Positions 1 to 8,068 of a DNA stretch of 64,000 nt are shown here, piece by piece. The notes below the pieces were generated by a model. It made no database searches. It was given only the letters and a program-made list of their open reading frames with translations, and had not been told where the DNA came from. Location of the stretch: the NCBI GenBank assembly GCA_963844695.1, contig CAWJPL010000011.1:62001-126000 (forward strand), in the 5' to 3' direction. The translations under genes were made by a program, and so were the position numbers. Within the stretch, counting starts at the first letter, position 1; the number at the start of each line of letters is the position of its first letter. Source of the DNA: RYN-230 sp963844695 (GTDB taxonomy: Bacteria; Actinomycetota; Actinomycetes; Streptosporangiales; Streptosporangiaceae).

Positions 1-297
1 TCCGGGTAGTTTCCCCGGAAGTGCGCGGTGTCGATGTTGACCCCGCGCACGATCGCGGGCGCGGCCAGCCGGACGATGACGAAGTCCGCACCCGGTTCCC
101 GGCGCCGCCGGGTCTCCCAGCCGTCGTACTCCTTGCCCCGGACCCCGAAGGCCGCCGGATCGTGCACCGCGCGGCCCCGGCTCGATGAGGTTGCGCGCGT
201 CCGCGAAGAACTCGTCGTTGGCGTAGACCACCGTGCCGCCCAGGGCCCGGCTGGCCAGGTCGGGCAGCCCCGTGAAGTCCTCCGGCTTAGCGCTCAC
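1..297 (-). CDS. alc: allantoicase, N-terminal part (3' end outside window, frameshifted)
   Basis: Allantoicase hydrolyses allantoate to ureidoglycolate and urea. The minus strand reads a GTG start at 297 (S-A-K-P-E-D-F), then DLASRALGGTVVYANDEFFA, and after a frame change near 168-182 continues VHDPAAFGVRGKEYDGWETR and FRGNYP, which are hallmark allantoicase stretches. The run CCGGGGCCGCGCGG at the junction must have gained or lost one base for the protein to be continuous. The gene overlaps the 3' end of the allantoinase gene by about 11 bases, so it is the distal gene of the same transcript. Only about the first 95 residues are in the window. Family identity is clear; whether the shift is real cannot be told from one sequence. 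Confidence 0.85.
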   Translation of the reverse strand, partial: MSAKPEDFTGLPDLASRALGGTVVYANDEFFADARNLIEPGPRGARSGGLRGPGQGVRRLGDPAAPGTGCGLRHRPAGRARDRARGQHRHRALPGKLPG

Positions 298-1664
298 GAT
301 CTGCCTCCCAGGCGGCTGACCAGCTGCCCGGCCCGCGGGCCGGTCCGGCCGGGTGCCCGGCTCCGGCCGGGTGCCCGGCCAGCCAGGTCTGCCGGACCAC
401 GCCGGTCAGGGTCCGCCCCGCGTAGGGGGTGACCGGGTTGCGGTGCCGCAGCGCGGCCGGGTCCACCACGAACTTCTCCTCGGGGGCGAAGCAGCACAGG
501 TCGGCCCGCAGGCCGGGCCGGATCGCGCCCCGGTCGGCCAGGCCGGTGAGCGCGGCCGGGGCGGTGGCCATCCAGCCCGCCACCCGGTGCAGGCCGATAC
601 CGCGCCGGGCCGCCTCGGTCCACACCGCGGCCAGGCCGAGCTGGACCGAGGCGATGCCGCCCCAGGCGTCCCCGAAATCACCGCTGTCCATCCGCTTGGC
701 CGCGACTGGGCACGGTGAGTGGTCGGACACGACGCAGTCGATCGTGGCGTCCAGCAGCCCGGCCCACAGCCCGGCGCGGTTGGCCTCGTCCCGGATCGGC
801 GGGCAGCACTTGAACTGGGTGGCGCCGTCCGGGACGTCCTCGGCGCGCAGGGTCAGGTAGTGCGGGCACGTCTCGGCGCTGACCGGCAGGCCGGCCGCCT
901 TGGCCGCGCGGACCGCAGGCAGCGCCGCCGCACTGGCCAGGTGCACGATGTGGGTCCGGCACCCGGTCTGCCGGGTCTGGGCCAGCAGCGCCGTGATGGC
1001 CCGGACCTCCGCCTCGGGCGGGCGGGAGGCCAGGAAGTCCGCGTACCGCCGGCCGTGGGCGGCAGGCGCCGCCGCGATCACCTCCGGGTCCTCGGCGTGC
1101 GCGATGAGCAGGCCGCCGAAGCTGGCGATCTCGGCCATGGCCGCAGGCGAGCTGGCCGGCGTCGAGCGGGGCGAACTCGTCCACCCCGGAGGGGAGCAGG
1201 AAGCACTTGAAGCCCACGACCCCCGCCTCGTGCAGCGGGCGCAGGCTGGCCAGGTTGCCGGGCACCGCACCGCCCCAGAACGCGACGTCGGTCGCCAGCT
1301 GGCCGGCCGCGGCGGCCTGCTTGGCCCGCAGCGCGGGCACGGTCACCGTCGGCGGGATGCTGTTCAGCGGCATATCCACGATCGTGGTCACCCCGCCGGC
1401 GGCCGCCGCCGCGGTCGCCGTGGCGAAGCCCTCCCACTCGGTGCGGCCGGGCTCGTTCACGTGCACGTGGCTGTCCACCAGCCCGGGCAGCAGCACCTCG
1501 TCGCCGGCCAGGGTGACGGCGCCGTCCGGCGCGCCGGCGTAGCCGGTCAGGCCGGCGATGAGCCCGTCGCGCACCAGCACGGTCGCGGCCCGCTCGCCCT
1601 CCGGGGTGATGACCCGGCGTCCCCGGATGGCCGTCACGCCCGCCCCGGCCCTATCGGGGTGCAT
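287..1664 (-). CDS. allB: allantoinase (frameshifted)
   Basis: Opens the hydantoin ring of allantoin to allantoate (cytosolic dinuclear metal amidohydrolase). Metal-site motifs are all present but lie in two frames. HVHVNEPGRTEWEGF (HxH, about residues 66-68) and VGFKCFL (the bridging carboxylated Lys) are in the upstream frame. LLIAHAEDPE (His), HIVHLAS (His) and VVSDHSPCP (Asp) are in the downstream frame. The switch is near 1140-1150, after LDAGQL. The ATG at 1664 follows CGGGGCGAG and is preferred; GTG at 1637 is a possible start. The gene is divergent from uraD, with about 100 bases between them that must hold both promoters. Because every ligand survives on either side, an assembly indel is more likely than inactivation. 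Confidence 0.9.
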
Positions 1665-1767
1665 CTCGCCCCGTATAGAGCGCAAAAGGCACCACGCTAA
1701 GCGTCAGGACCACTTCCCGATCCTCGCACACGGCGATCTGCGCGCTGGGGAGGCTAGGGTCGGCGGG

Positions 1768-2328
1768 GTGACTGACTCCGGCCAGGTGCCCGTCGCCGAG
1801 CTGAATGAGGCGACCGTCGCCACCGCCGCCGGCCTGCTCCGGCCGGCCTGCGCCAGCACGCGGTGGATCGAGCGGATGATCAGCGGGCGACCCTACCGCT
1901 GCGTGGAAGCCCTGACGGCTGCCTCCGACGGTGTCCTCGCCACCGCGGGCTGGCCGGACATCGAGCACGCCCTGGCCGCCCATCCGCGGATCGGTGCCCG
2001 CCTGCCAGACCCGGACGCCCCGCAGGACCGGGGCGCCCGGCCGGACGGGGGCGCCCCGCAGCACCGGGAGGCGGCCTGGTCGCGGCAGGAGCAGTCCGGA
2101 ACCCGGGACGCCGGCCCGGACGTCCAGGCCGGGCTGCGGGCCGGAAACGCCGCCTACGAGGAACGGTTCGGGCACGTGTTCCTGATCTGCGCGACCGGGA
2201 TGTCCGCGGCCAGCATGCTCGCCGCGCTGCAGGCCCGGCTCGGCCACGATCCCGCCACCGAGCGCGAGGTGGTCCGGGACGAGCTCACCAAGATCGTCCG
2301 GCTCCGGCTGGCCAAGACGTTCGAGTAA
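1768..2328 (+). CDS. uraD: OHCU decarboxylase (2-oxo-4-hydroxy-4-carboxy-5-ureidoimidazoline decarboxylase)
   Basis: Third step of urate breakdown: decarboxylates OHCU to S-allantoin. The protein of 186 residues has AAHPRIGAR around the catalytic His region and the strongly conserved ERFGHVFLICATGMS block, followed by the usual helical C-terminus (LxxRLGHDPATER, ELTKIVRLRL). A GTG start at 1768 is chosen because GGAGG and GGGTCGGCGGGG stand just upstream and the family begins shortly before the conserved helix. Between HPRIG and the ERFG block there is a proline/glycine/arginine-rich insert of about 30 residues (QDRGARPDGGAPQH region) that is longer than usual. uraH follows after 37 bases. 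Confidence 0.93.
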   Translation: MTDSGQVPVAELNEATVATAAGLLRPACASTRWIERMISGRPYRCVEALTAASDGVLATAGWPDIEHALAAHPRIGARLPDPDAPQDRGARPDGGAPQHREAAWSRQEQSGTRDAGPDVQAGLRAGNAAYEERFGHVFLICATGMSAASMLAALQARLGHDPATEREVVRDELTKIVRLRLAKTFE

Positions 2329-2365
2329 TCGACTTTCGAGTGACTGAAGGGGCATAACCACCCGG

Positions 2366-2701
2366 ATGAGCATCTCCACGCACGTGCTGGACGCGACCAC
2401 GGGACGGCCCGCGGCCGGGCTGGAGCTCGTCCTCAGCCGGCAGGACGGCGGCGGGTGGCACGAGCTGGCCCGGCGCCGGACCGGCGTGGACGGGCGGGTC
2501 GCCGATCTGGCCCCGGGCCCCGGGGCGGGGGTGTACCGGATCGTGTTCGCGACCGAGGCCTACCTCAAGGCCCAGTCCGCCGCAGCGGAGACGTTTTACC
2601 CGGAGATCGCGGTGACCTTCCGGATCACCGACCCGGCCGGGCACCATCACGTGCCCCTGCTGCTCAGCCCGTACGCCTATTCGACCTACCGTGGCTCCTG
2701 A
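2366..2701 (+). CDS. uraH: 5-hydroxyisourate hydrolase (transthyretin-like)
   Basis: Hydrolyses 5-hydroxyisourate, the product of urate oxidase, to OHCU. The 111-residue protein is full length. It starts MSISTHVLDATTGRPA (active-site His in STHVLD), has the PEIAVTF and HHHVPLLLSPYAYSTYRGS segments, and ends in the diagnostic C-terminal Y-R-G-S tetrapeptide that distinguishes HIU hydrolases from transthyretins. It lies between uraD and the 8-oxoguanine deaminase gene in one direction. All active-site motifs are intact, and there is no frame problem. Confidence 0.96.
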   Translation: MSISTHVLDATTGRPAAGLELVLSRQDGGGWHELARRRTGVDGRVADLAPGPGAGVYRIVFATEAYLKAQSAAAETFYPEIAVTFRITDPAGHHHVPLLLSPYAYSTYRGS

Positions 2702-2732
2702 CCGCGGGCACCGCGACCGGAAGAGGGGCTCC

Positions 2733-4100
2733 GTGACCGAACCCAGTGCTGTGACCGAACCCATCGCCATTGCGGGCTGCTACGTCGCGACCGTGGACCC
2801 GGCGGGCAGCGAATACCCCTCCGGCCACGTCGTCATCGACCAGGGCCGGATCGCCGCGGCCGGTCCCGGGCCGGTCCCGCCGGAGTTCGCCACGGCCACC
2901 CGGATCGACGGCTCCGGGCGGCTGGTCACCCCCGGCCTGGTCAACACCCACTCTCACCTCAATCAGTGGATCACCCGCGGGTACGCCACCGACGAGACGC
3001 TGTTCGGCTGGCTGCAGACCCTGTATCCGATCTGGGCCCGGCTGACCCCGGAGCTGCTCAGCGCGGCCGCGGCGGCCAGCCTGGCCTGGCTGACCCTGAC
3101 TGGCGCCACCTCGAGCACCGACCACCTGTACGTGTTCCCGGCGGGTGCGGGCGACCTGCTGGAGGCGGAGATCCTGGCCGCCCGCCGGATCGGGATCCGC
3201 TTCCACCCGACCCGGGGCTCGATGAACCTGGGGCAGTCGGCCGGCGGCCTGCCGCCCGACTCGGTGGTCGAGGACCACGACACGATCCTGGCCGCCTCCC
3301 AGGCCGCGATCGACCGCTGGCACGACCCGTCCCCCGCCTCGATGACCCGCGTCGCGGTCGCCCCCTGCTCGCCGTTCACGGTGACCGGGGAGCTGATGCG
3401 GGACTGCGCCGCGCTGGCCCGCGCGGCCGGTGTCCGGCTGCACACCCATGTGGCCGAGACCGCGGACGAGGAGCAGTTCTGCCTCGACACGTTCGGCCGC
3501 ACGCCCGCGCAGTACGCCGAGGACCTGGACTGGCTGGGCCCGGACGTGTGGCTGGCCCACTGCGTGCACCTGTCGGACGAGGCGGTGGCCCGGTTCGCGG
3601 CGACCGGCACCGGCGTGGCCCACTGCCCCACCTCCAACGGCCGCCTCGGAGCGGGCATCGCCCCGGTCCGCAAGCTGCTCGACGCGGGCGCGGTGGTCGG
3701 CCTGGGCGTGGACGGGAGCGCGTCCAACGAGTCCGGCCGCATGGTCGGGGAGCTGCACCAGGCCATGCTGGCCGCCCGCTACGTCGGCGGGCCGCAGGCG
3801 CTGAGCGCCCGGGACTGCCTGCGGATGGCCACCATGGGCGGCGCCCGCTGCCTGGGCCGCGAGGCCGAACTGGGCTCGCTGGAGCCCGGCAAGCTGGCTG
3901 ACCTCGCCGTCTGGCGGGTCGACCAGCTCCCCGGGGCCGGTATCGCGGACCCGGTGACCACGCTGGTGTTCGGTGCGCCCGCGCTGGAGCACCTGTTCGT
4001 CGGCGGCCAGCAGGTGGTAGCGGGTGGCGAGCTGCGCACCGCTGACCCGGCCGACCTCGCCGCGGCGGCGGCCCAGGCGAGCGCCGTGATCGCCGGATAA
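2733..4100 (+). CDS. 8-oxoguanine deaminase (amidohydrolase family)
   Basis: Member of the ATZ/TRZ-type amidohydrolases. Visible motifs: NTHSHLNQW (HxH metal ligands), the specificity segment HPTRGSMNLGQSAGGLPPDS typical of the 8-oxoguanine deaminase branch, HTHVAET, WLAHCVHL, and the Asp motif GLGVDGSASNESGRM. The reaction gives urate and ammonia from 8-oxoguanine, so this enzyme would feed the urate oxidase encoded immediately downstream. GTG at 2733 is chosen because AGAGGGG stands at 2722-2728; the first residues overlap no other gene. About 455 residues, the usual length. A related guanine or hydroxy-atrazine activity cannot be excluded from sequence alone. Confidence 0.88.
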   Translation: MTEPSAVTEPIAIAGCYVATVDPAGSEYPSGHVVIDQGRIAAAGPGPVPPEFATATRIDGSGRLVTPGLVNTHSHLNQWITRGYATDETLFGWLQTLYPIWARLTPELLSAAAAASLAWLTLTGATSSTDHLYVFPAGAGDLLEAEILAARRIGIRFHPTRGSMNLGQSAGGLPPDSVVEDHDTILAASQAAIDRWHDPSPASMTRVAVAPCSPFTVTGELMRDCAALARAAGVRLHTHVAETADEEQFCLDTFGRTPAQYAEDLDWLGPDVWLAHCVHLSDEAVARFAATGTGVAHCPTSNGRLGAGIAPVRKLLDAGAVVGLGVDGSASNESGRMVGELHQAMLAARYVGGPQALSARDCLRMATMGGARCLGREAELGSLEPGKLADLAVWRVDQLPGAGIADPVTTLVFGAPALEHLFVGGQQVVAGGELRTADPADLAAAAAQASAVIAG

Positions 4101-4121
4101 CCCACAGAAAGGCGTGCGCCC

Positions 4122-5027
4122 ATGGTCCAGCTCGGAGCGAACCGCTACGGCAAGGCCGAGGTCCGGGTGTTGCGCGTGGCCCGGGGCGCCGGCCCGGGCG
4201 GCGGCGACGTGATCAGGGACTGGAACGTGTCCACCAGCCTGTCCGGCGACTTGGCCGCGACCCACCTGACCGGCGACAACTCTGCGGTGCTGGCCACCGA
4301 TACGCAGAAGAACACCGTGTACGCGTTCGCCCAGAAGCTGGGGCCGGTCGAGCCGGAGGTGCTGGGGCTGGAGCTGGCCGCCCACTTCGTGAGCACCCAG
4401 CCGCAGATCACCCGGGCCCGGGTGGCGATCGAGGAGTACGGCTGGGCCCCCATCGGCGGGACCAGGCATTCGTTCGCCCGGACCGGCGAGATGACCCGCG
4501 TGACCCGGGTCGTCCACGACGCCGGGGCCGGGGTGAGCGTGGTGTCGGGCCTGGAGAACCTGGTCGTGCTGAACACCACGAACTCCGAGTTCTGGGGCTT
4601 TCCGCGCGATGAGTACACGACGCTGGCGGAGACCCGGGACCGGATGCTGGCTACCCAGGTCAGCGCGTGGTGGCGGTACCGGGGCGCCGGGGCGCCCGAG
4701 GCCGGCCCTGGCCCCGGGACCGGCGCCGGCTGGGGCGCCACGTTCGGGCTCGCCCGGGAGGCGCTGCTGTCCGCGTTCAGCGAGACCTACAGCCACTCGC
4801 TGCAGCAGACGCTGTACGCCATCGGCGGGCGGATCATCGAGGCCGTGCCGGAGGTGTGCGAGGTCCGGCTGGCGCTGCCGAACAAGCATCACTACCTGGT
4901 GGACCTGGCCCCGTTCGGGCTGCCCAACGACAACGAGGTCTACTACCCCGGCGACCGTCCCTACGGCCTGATCGAAGGCACCGTGCTGGCCGACGACGCC
5001 CCCGATCCCGGCTCCGCCTGGACCTGA
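4122..5027 (+). CDS. pucL: urate oxidase (uricase)
   Basis: Cofactor-free oxidation of urate to 5-hydroxyisourate with release of hydrogen peroxide. The protein of 301 residues has the tandem T-fold: GANRYGKAEVRVLRV with the catalytic Lys near residue 10, the Thr-containing TDTQKNTVYAFAQ motif, and near the end NKHHYLVDLAPFGLPNDNEV with the catalytic His, then YYPGDRPYGLIEGT. AGAAAGGCG at 4106 is the ribosome site for ATG 4122. It stands 21 bases after the deaminase gene and closes the plus-strand arm of the purine catabolic block. A short Gly/Pro/Ala-rich loop (about residues 189-204) is an insertion relative to most relatives. Confidence 0.96.
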   Translation: MVQLGANRYGKAEVRVLRVARGAGPGGGDVIRDWNVSTSLSGDLAATHLTGDNSAVLATDTQKNTVYAFAQKLGPVEPEVLGLELAAHFVSTQPQITRARVAIEEYGWAPIGGTRHSFARTGEMTRVTRVVHDAGAGVSVVSGLENLVVLNTTNSEFWGFPRDEYTTLAETRDRMLATQVSAWWRYRGAGAPEAGPGPGTGAGWGATFGLAREALLSAFSETYSHSLQQTLYAIGGRIIEAVPEVCEVRLALPNKHHYLVDLAPFGLPNDNEVYYPGDRPYGLIEGTVLADDAPDPGSAWT

Positions 5028-5069
5028 CGGCCAGAAAATGAGCGGCGGCACGCGAGTGCCGATGCGATC

Positions 5070-5735
5070 ATGCCTGGCGTGAGCGACGATCTGTGGTGGG
5101 CCATGCCGGCGCTGGCCGGGCGGCTGATCCGGCTGGAGCCGCTGGCCCTGGAGCACGCGCCCGGGTACCTGGCCGCCGCGGGTACCGGCGAGGCGGCCGC
5201 CGAGGTGTTCCGCTGGATGAGCCCGCCCGGCGGCGCGGTGGCCCAGCCGGTCACGCTCGAGGACGCGACCCGGCATATCGCCGCTGCCCTGGACGCCCGG
5301 GACCGCGGCGCCCGGCTGGCGTACGCCCAGATCGACGCGGCCACCGGGGAGTTCGCCGGCACCACCTCGTTCTATGAGGTGAACCCCGCGCTGCGGGCGC
5401 TGAGCATCGGGCACACCTGGCTGGGCCAGCGCTGGTGGCGGACCGGGCACAACACCGAGTCGAAGCTGCTCATGATGACGTTCGCGTTCGAGACCCTCGG
5501 CGCAGTCCGGGTCGTCTGGCACACCGACATCTTCAACACCCGGTCGCAGGCCGCGATCGAGCGGCTGGGCGCGACCCGGGAGGGCGTCTTGCGCAAGCAC
5601 CGGCTGCGCTACAACGGAAGCTGGCGCGACACGGTCCAGTACGCGATGGTGGACGACGACTGGCCGGCCGCCAAGGCCGCGCTGGCCGCCCGCCTCGGGC
5701 TAGCCAGCACGGCGAAGACGGTCGATCCCGGCTAG
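5070..5735 (+). CDS. GNAT N-acetyltransferase, RimJ/RimL-like
   Basis: About 221 residues with the ribosomal-protein acetyltransferase layout: GRLIRLEPLALEHAPG at the start, GTTSFYEVNPALRALSIGHTW with the beta-strand/alpha transition, WWRTGHNTESKLLMMTFAFE for acetyl-CoA binding, and the closing motif FNTRSQAAIERLGATREGVL (N-xx-S-xxx-I-xx-L-G) typical of this subfamily. The substrate is unknown. ATG 5070 is used; an in-frame GTG (5079/5080 region) is an alternative. The 3' end overlaps by four bases the convergent small gene at 5732-5980. Confidence 0.85.
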   Translation: MPGVSDDLWWAMPALAGRLIRLEPLALEHAPGYLAAAGTGEAAAEVFRWMSPPGGAVAQPVTLEDATRHIAAALDARDRGARLAYAQIDAATGEFAGTTSFYEVNPALRALSIGHTWLGQRWWRTGHNTESKLLMMTFAFETLGAVRVVWHTDIFNTRSQAAIERLGATREGVLRKHRLRYNGSWRDTVQYAMVDDDWPAAKAALAARLGLASTAKTVDPG

Positions 5736-5980
5736 CTCCCTGAGTCCGTCAGCTGGTGGCTGTCGGCCGCGGTCAGGCTGCAGCCGTAGATCCGCTTCAG
5801 CTCCGCGATGACCTCCAGGGTGGACACCCCGAACGCCTGCTCCCCCTCGAACGCGTGCAGCACGATGCCTTCCAGCAGGTCACCGAGAGACAGGTCCAGG
5901 TATTCGGCCAGGCCCTTGAGCACCTTGAGCAGGCTGCGCTCCATCCGGACCCCGGTCTGGACACGCTCCACGGTCGTCAT
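5732..5980 (-). CDS. small helical protein, ribbon-helix-helix-like, function unknown
   Basis: An 82-residue protein beginning MTTVERVQTGVRMERSLL; the middle (VLKGLAEYLDLSLGDLLEGI) looks like an arc/RHH-type or generic helical dimerisation segment, followed by STLEVIAELKRIYG. The ATG at 5980 is preceded on the minus strand by AAAGGTAAC. It is divergent from the SRPBCC-like gene with only 14 bases between start codons. A 12-base palindrome lies in that gap, and this small protein could be the DNA-binding partner acting on it. The fold assignment is a guess; no cofactor or catalytic motif is visible. Confidence 0.6.
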   Translation of the reverse strand: MTTVERVQTGVRMERSLLKVLKGLAEYLDLSLGDLLEGIVLHAFEGEQAFGVSTLEVIAELKRIYGCSLTAADSHQLTDSGS

Positions 5981-5989
5981 GTTACCTTT

Positions 5990-6001
5990 GTACCATGGTA
6001 C
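5990..6001. promoter_or_regulatory. 12-bp palindrome over a start codon
   Basis: GTACCATGGTAC is a perfect palindrome and contains the ATG (5995-5997) of the plus-strand gene. It lies 10 bases from the divergent start at 5980. No Shine-Dalgarno sequence precedes ATG 5995, so the plus transcript may be leaderless. A dimeric regulator bound here would cover both start regions. Inference from symmetry and position only. Confidence 0.4.
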
Positions 6002-6549
6002 GCAGCTCCCCGGAACCTGGCCCTCCCGAACACGACCCTCCGGACCACAGCCCTCCCGAACACGGCCCTCCGACACGCGGCGCCGCCCGCCCGGCCCCGG
6101 TGCGCCGCGCCCGGCTCAGCGGATCCGTGCGGCTGCCCACTGGATGCGAGGCCGCCCTGTTCCTGTTCACCCCGCGCGGCGAGAGACTGTGGGCCGACGG
6201 CTGGGATCCGCAGTTCCCCGCCCCGGCCGACGACGACACGGAACCGGGCACAGTGTTCGAGACCGTCCACGGCCCGCAGCGCACCACCTGGGTGGTGTGC
6301 GCCCGGGAACCCGGCCGGTCCGTCCGCTACGCGCGGGTCGTTCATGGCCGGAACGCGGGCACCGTGACCGTCACCCTGGACGATGCCGGGACGGCCACGG
6401 TGGACTACGACCTCACGGCGCTGTCCGACGCGGCCGCCACCGACCTGGCCCAGTTCGCCGCGCACTATTCCCAGTACCTCCAGCACTGGGAAGAGGCGAT
6501 CGCGGGCGCTACCAGCACCCCGGACCCGCCCCGGGCCCCCGGCGCCTGA
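5995..6549 (+). CDS. SRPBCC-superfamily (START/Bet v 1-like) protein
   Basis: About 184 residues. After a proline-rich head with PPEHDPPDHSPPEHGPP repeats, the body reads SGSVRLPTGCEAALFLFTP, GERLWADGWDP, PGTVFETVHG, TTWVVCAREPG, GTVTVTLDD and YDLTALSD, then a helical QYLQHWEEAI end. This is the pattern of the hydrophobic-cavity SRPBCC proteins that Actinomycetota carry in many copies. Ligand and role are unknown. The true start may be downstream of the low-complexity head, because ATG 5995 has no ribosome site. The next gene begins 16 bases after the stop. Confidence 0.7.
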   Translation: MVRSSPEPGPPEHDPPDHSPPEHGPPTRGAARPAPVRRARLSGSVRLPTGCEAALFLFTPRGERLWADGWDPQFPAPADDDTEPGTVFETVHGPQRTTWVVCAREPGRSVRYARVVHGRNAGTVTVTLDDAGTATVDYDLTALSDAAATDLAQFAAHYSQYLQHWEEAIAGATSTPDPPRAPGA

Positions 6550-6565
6550 GGACCTGGAACCAGCC

Positions 6566-7159
6566 GTGCCGGACGTCACACCGGGCCTGTTCACGATCGG
6601 CCATTCCAACGTGGCCCTCGACGATTTCCTGAGCCTGCTCCAGCAGCACGGCGTCCAGGCCGTCGCCGACGTCCGCACGGTGCCCCGGTCCCGTTATGTG
6701 CCGCACTTCAACGCGGGACAACTACGTGACGCTCTGGCCCGGTGCGACGTCAGCTACCTCCCATTCGGCCGGGAACTAGGGGGCCGCCCGGAAGGAACCG
6801 GGTTCTACGACGCGCATGGCCATGTGCTCTATGGCCGGCTCGCCGCGAGCCCGGCGTTCCAGGAGGGAATCGGCCGGGTGCTGGCCAGCGCACAGACGCA
6901 GCGCATCGCCCTGCTCTGCAGCGAGGAAGATCCGGCCCGCTGCCACCGCCACCTGCTGATCGGGCGGGTCCTGCGGACACGTGGCGTGGCGGTGGCCCAT
7001 ATCCGGCGCGACGGGCGGATCGAGACCGAATCGGACCTGGCGGCGCGGGAAGTCAGCGACGCCCCGCCGGACACCCTCTTTGACGGCGACCCCGGGGAAC
7101 GCCAGTGGAGATCTCCCCGGCCGGTGCGGCCACCGCCGCACCGGACACATCAGCCATGA
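6566..7159 (+). CDS. DUF488 family protein
   Basis: Starts VPDVTPGLFTIGHSN, the characteristic opening of DUF488 proteins (TIGHSN), followed by QAVADVRTVPRSR, a Y-LPFGRELGGRP segment and LLCSEEDPARCHRHLL, the cysteine/histidine signature near the C-terminus. Function is unsettled for the family; members often sit near DNA-repair or stress genes. The GTG at 6566 is chosen because the conserved TIGHSN follows within ten codons. The last 40 residues are low-complexity and arginine/proline-rich. Confidence 0.85.
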   Translation: MPDVTPGLFTIGHSNVALDDFLSLLQQHGVQAVADVRTVPRSRYVPHFNAGQLRDALARCDVSYLPFGRELGGRPEGTGFYDAHGHVLYGRLAASPAFQEGIGRVLASAQTQRIALLCSEEDPARCHRHLLIGRVLRTRGVAVAHIRRDGRIETESDLAAREVSDAPPDTLFDGDPGERQWRSPRPVRPPPHRTHQP

Positions 7160-7229
7160 TGTCGAGATCAGCGGGCGGAGGTCGCCGAGCGACGCCGCCC
7201 GCGCAGACCCCAGCAGGGAAAGGACGAGC

Positions 7230-7988
7230 ATGGGACAGCTGACGGGCCTGCGGGCGCTGGTCACCGGCGGGGCGTCCGGCCTGGGCGCCGCGATCGCCGC
7301 GGCGTTCACGGCCGAGGGCGCGGCGGTGGTGGTGCTGGACATGACGCAGCAGCCGCCCGGGCTGCCGGCCGGGACCGGTTACGTCCAGGCCGACATCACC
7401 GACGACGACGCGGTGCAGGCCGCGGTGCAGTCGGCCGCCGAGCGACTGGGCGGCCTGGACGTGCTCGTCAACAACGCGGGCATCGGCGCCCAGGGCAGCG
7501 TCGAGCAGAGCACCGACGCCGAGTGGCAGCGGGTGCTGGACGTGAACGTGATCGGGACCGCCCGGGTGTCCCGCGCAGCCTGGCCCTACCTGCGGGAGTC
7601 CGGGCACGGCGCCGTGGTCAACACGGCCTCGATCGCGGCGACCGCCGGGCTGCCGGACCGGGCCGTGTACTCAGCCAGCAAGGGCGCGGTGGCCGCGTTG
7701 ACCCGGGCCATGGCCGCCGACGGGATGCTCGACGCCATCCGGGTCAACGCGGTGAACCCGGGCACGGCCGACACGCCCTGGGTCGCGCGACTGCTGGACG
7801 TGGCGCCCGACCCGGCCGCCGAGCGGGCGGCGCTGGAAGCCCGGCAGCCGCACGGCCGGCTGGTGTCGGCCGAGGAAGTCGCCGCGGCCGTGGTCTACCT
7901 GGCCTCCCCGGCGGCCGGATCGACCACGGGCAGCGAGTTGGCCGTGGACGGCGGGATGGGCGGCCTGCGGCTGCGACCCCGGGTATGA
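7230..7988 (+). CDS. short-chain dehydrogenase/reductase
   Basis: Classical SDR of 252 residues: TGGASGLGAA (TGxxxGxG nucleotide motif, about residues 13-20), ADITD, NNAGIG (NNAG), catalytic Ser in VVNTASIAA, YSASK (YxxxK), the NPGTADTP loop and a GSELAVDGGM end. NAD(H) is suggested by an acidic residue after the second strand (VVLDM). GGGAAAGGA at 7216 is the ribosome site. It lies 80 bases upstream of larA in the same direction, so it may act on the hydroxy- or keto-acid handled by the LarA-like enzyme; this is only a context argument. Confidence 0.9.
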   Translation: MGQLTGLRALVTGGASGLGAAIAAAFTAEGAAVVVLDMTQQPPGLPAGTGYVQADITDDDAVQAAVQSAAERLGGLDVLVNNAGIGAQGSVEQSTDAEWQRVLDVNVIGTARVSRAAWPYLRESGHGAVVNTASIAATAGLPDRAVYSASKGAVAALTRAMAADGMLDAIRVNAVNPGTADTPWVARLLDVAPDPAAERAALEARQPHGRLVSAEEVAAAVVYLASPAAGSTTGSELAVDGGMGGLRLRPRV

Positions 7989-8068
7989 CCCGGCCGCAGG
8001 CGCCGGCCCGGGCGCGGCCCTGACCCGCTTCGCTACGGTGGTGGCGGACGAGGCGTGGACGGAGCTAG

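Noticed and set aside
2664..5600. 978-codon open frame on the minus strand
   Set aside because: It is antisense to the deaminase, uricase and acetyltransferase genes, all with clear motifs. Its own translation is Arg/Gly/Pro-rich without any fold; long antisense frames are expected at this GC content.
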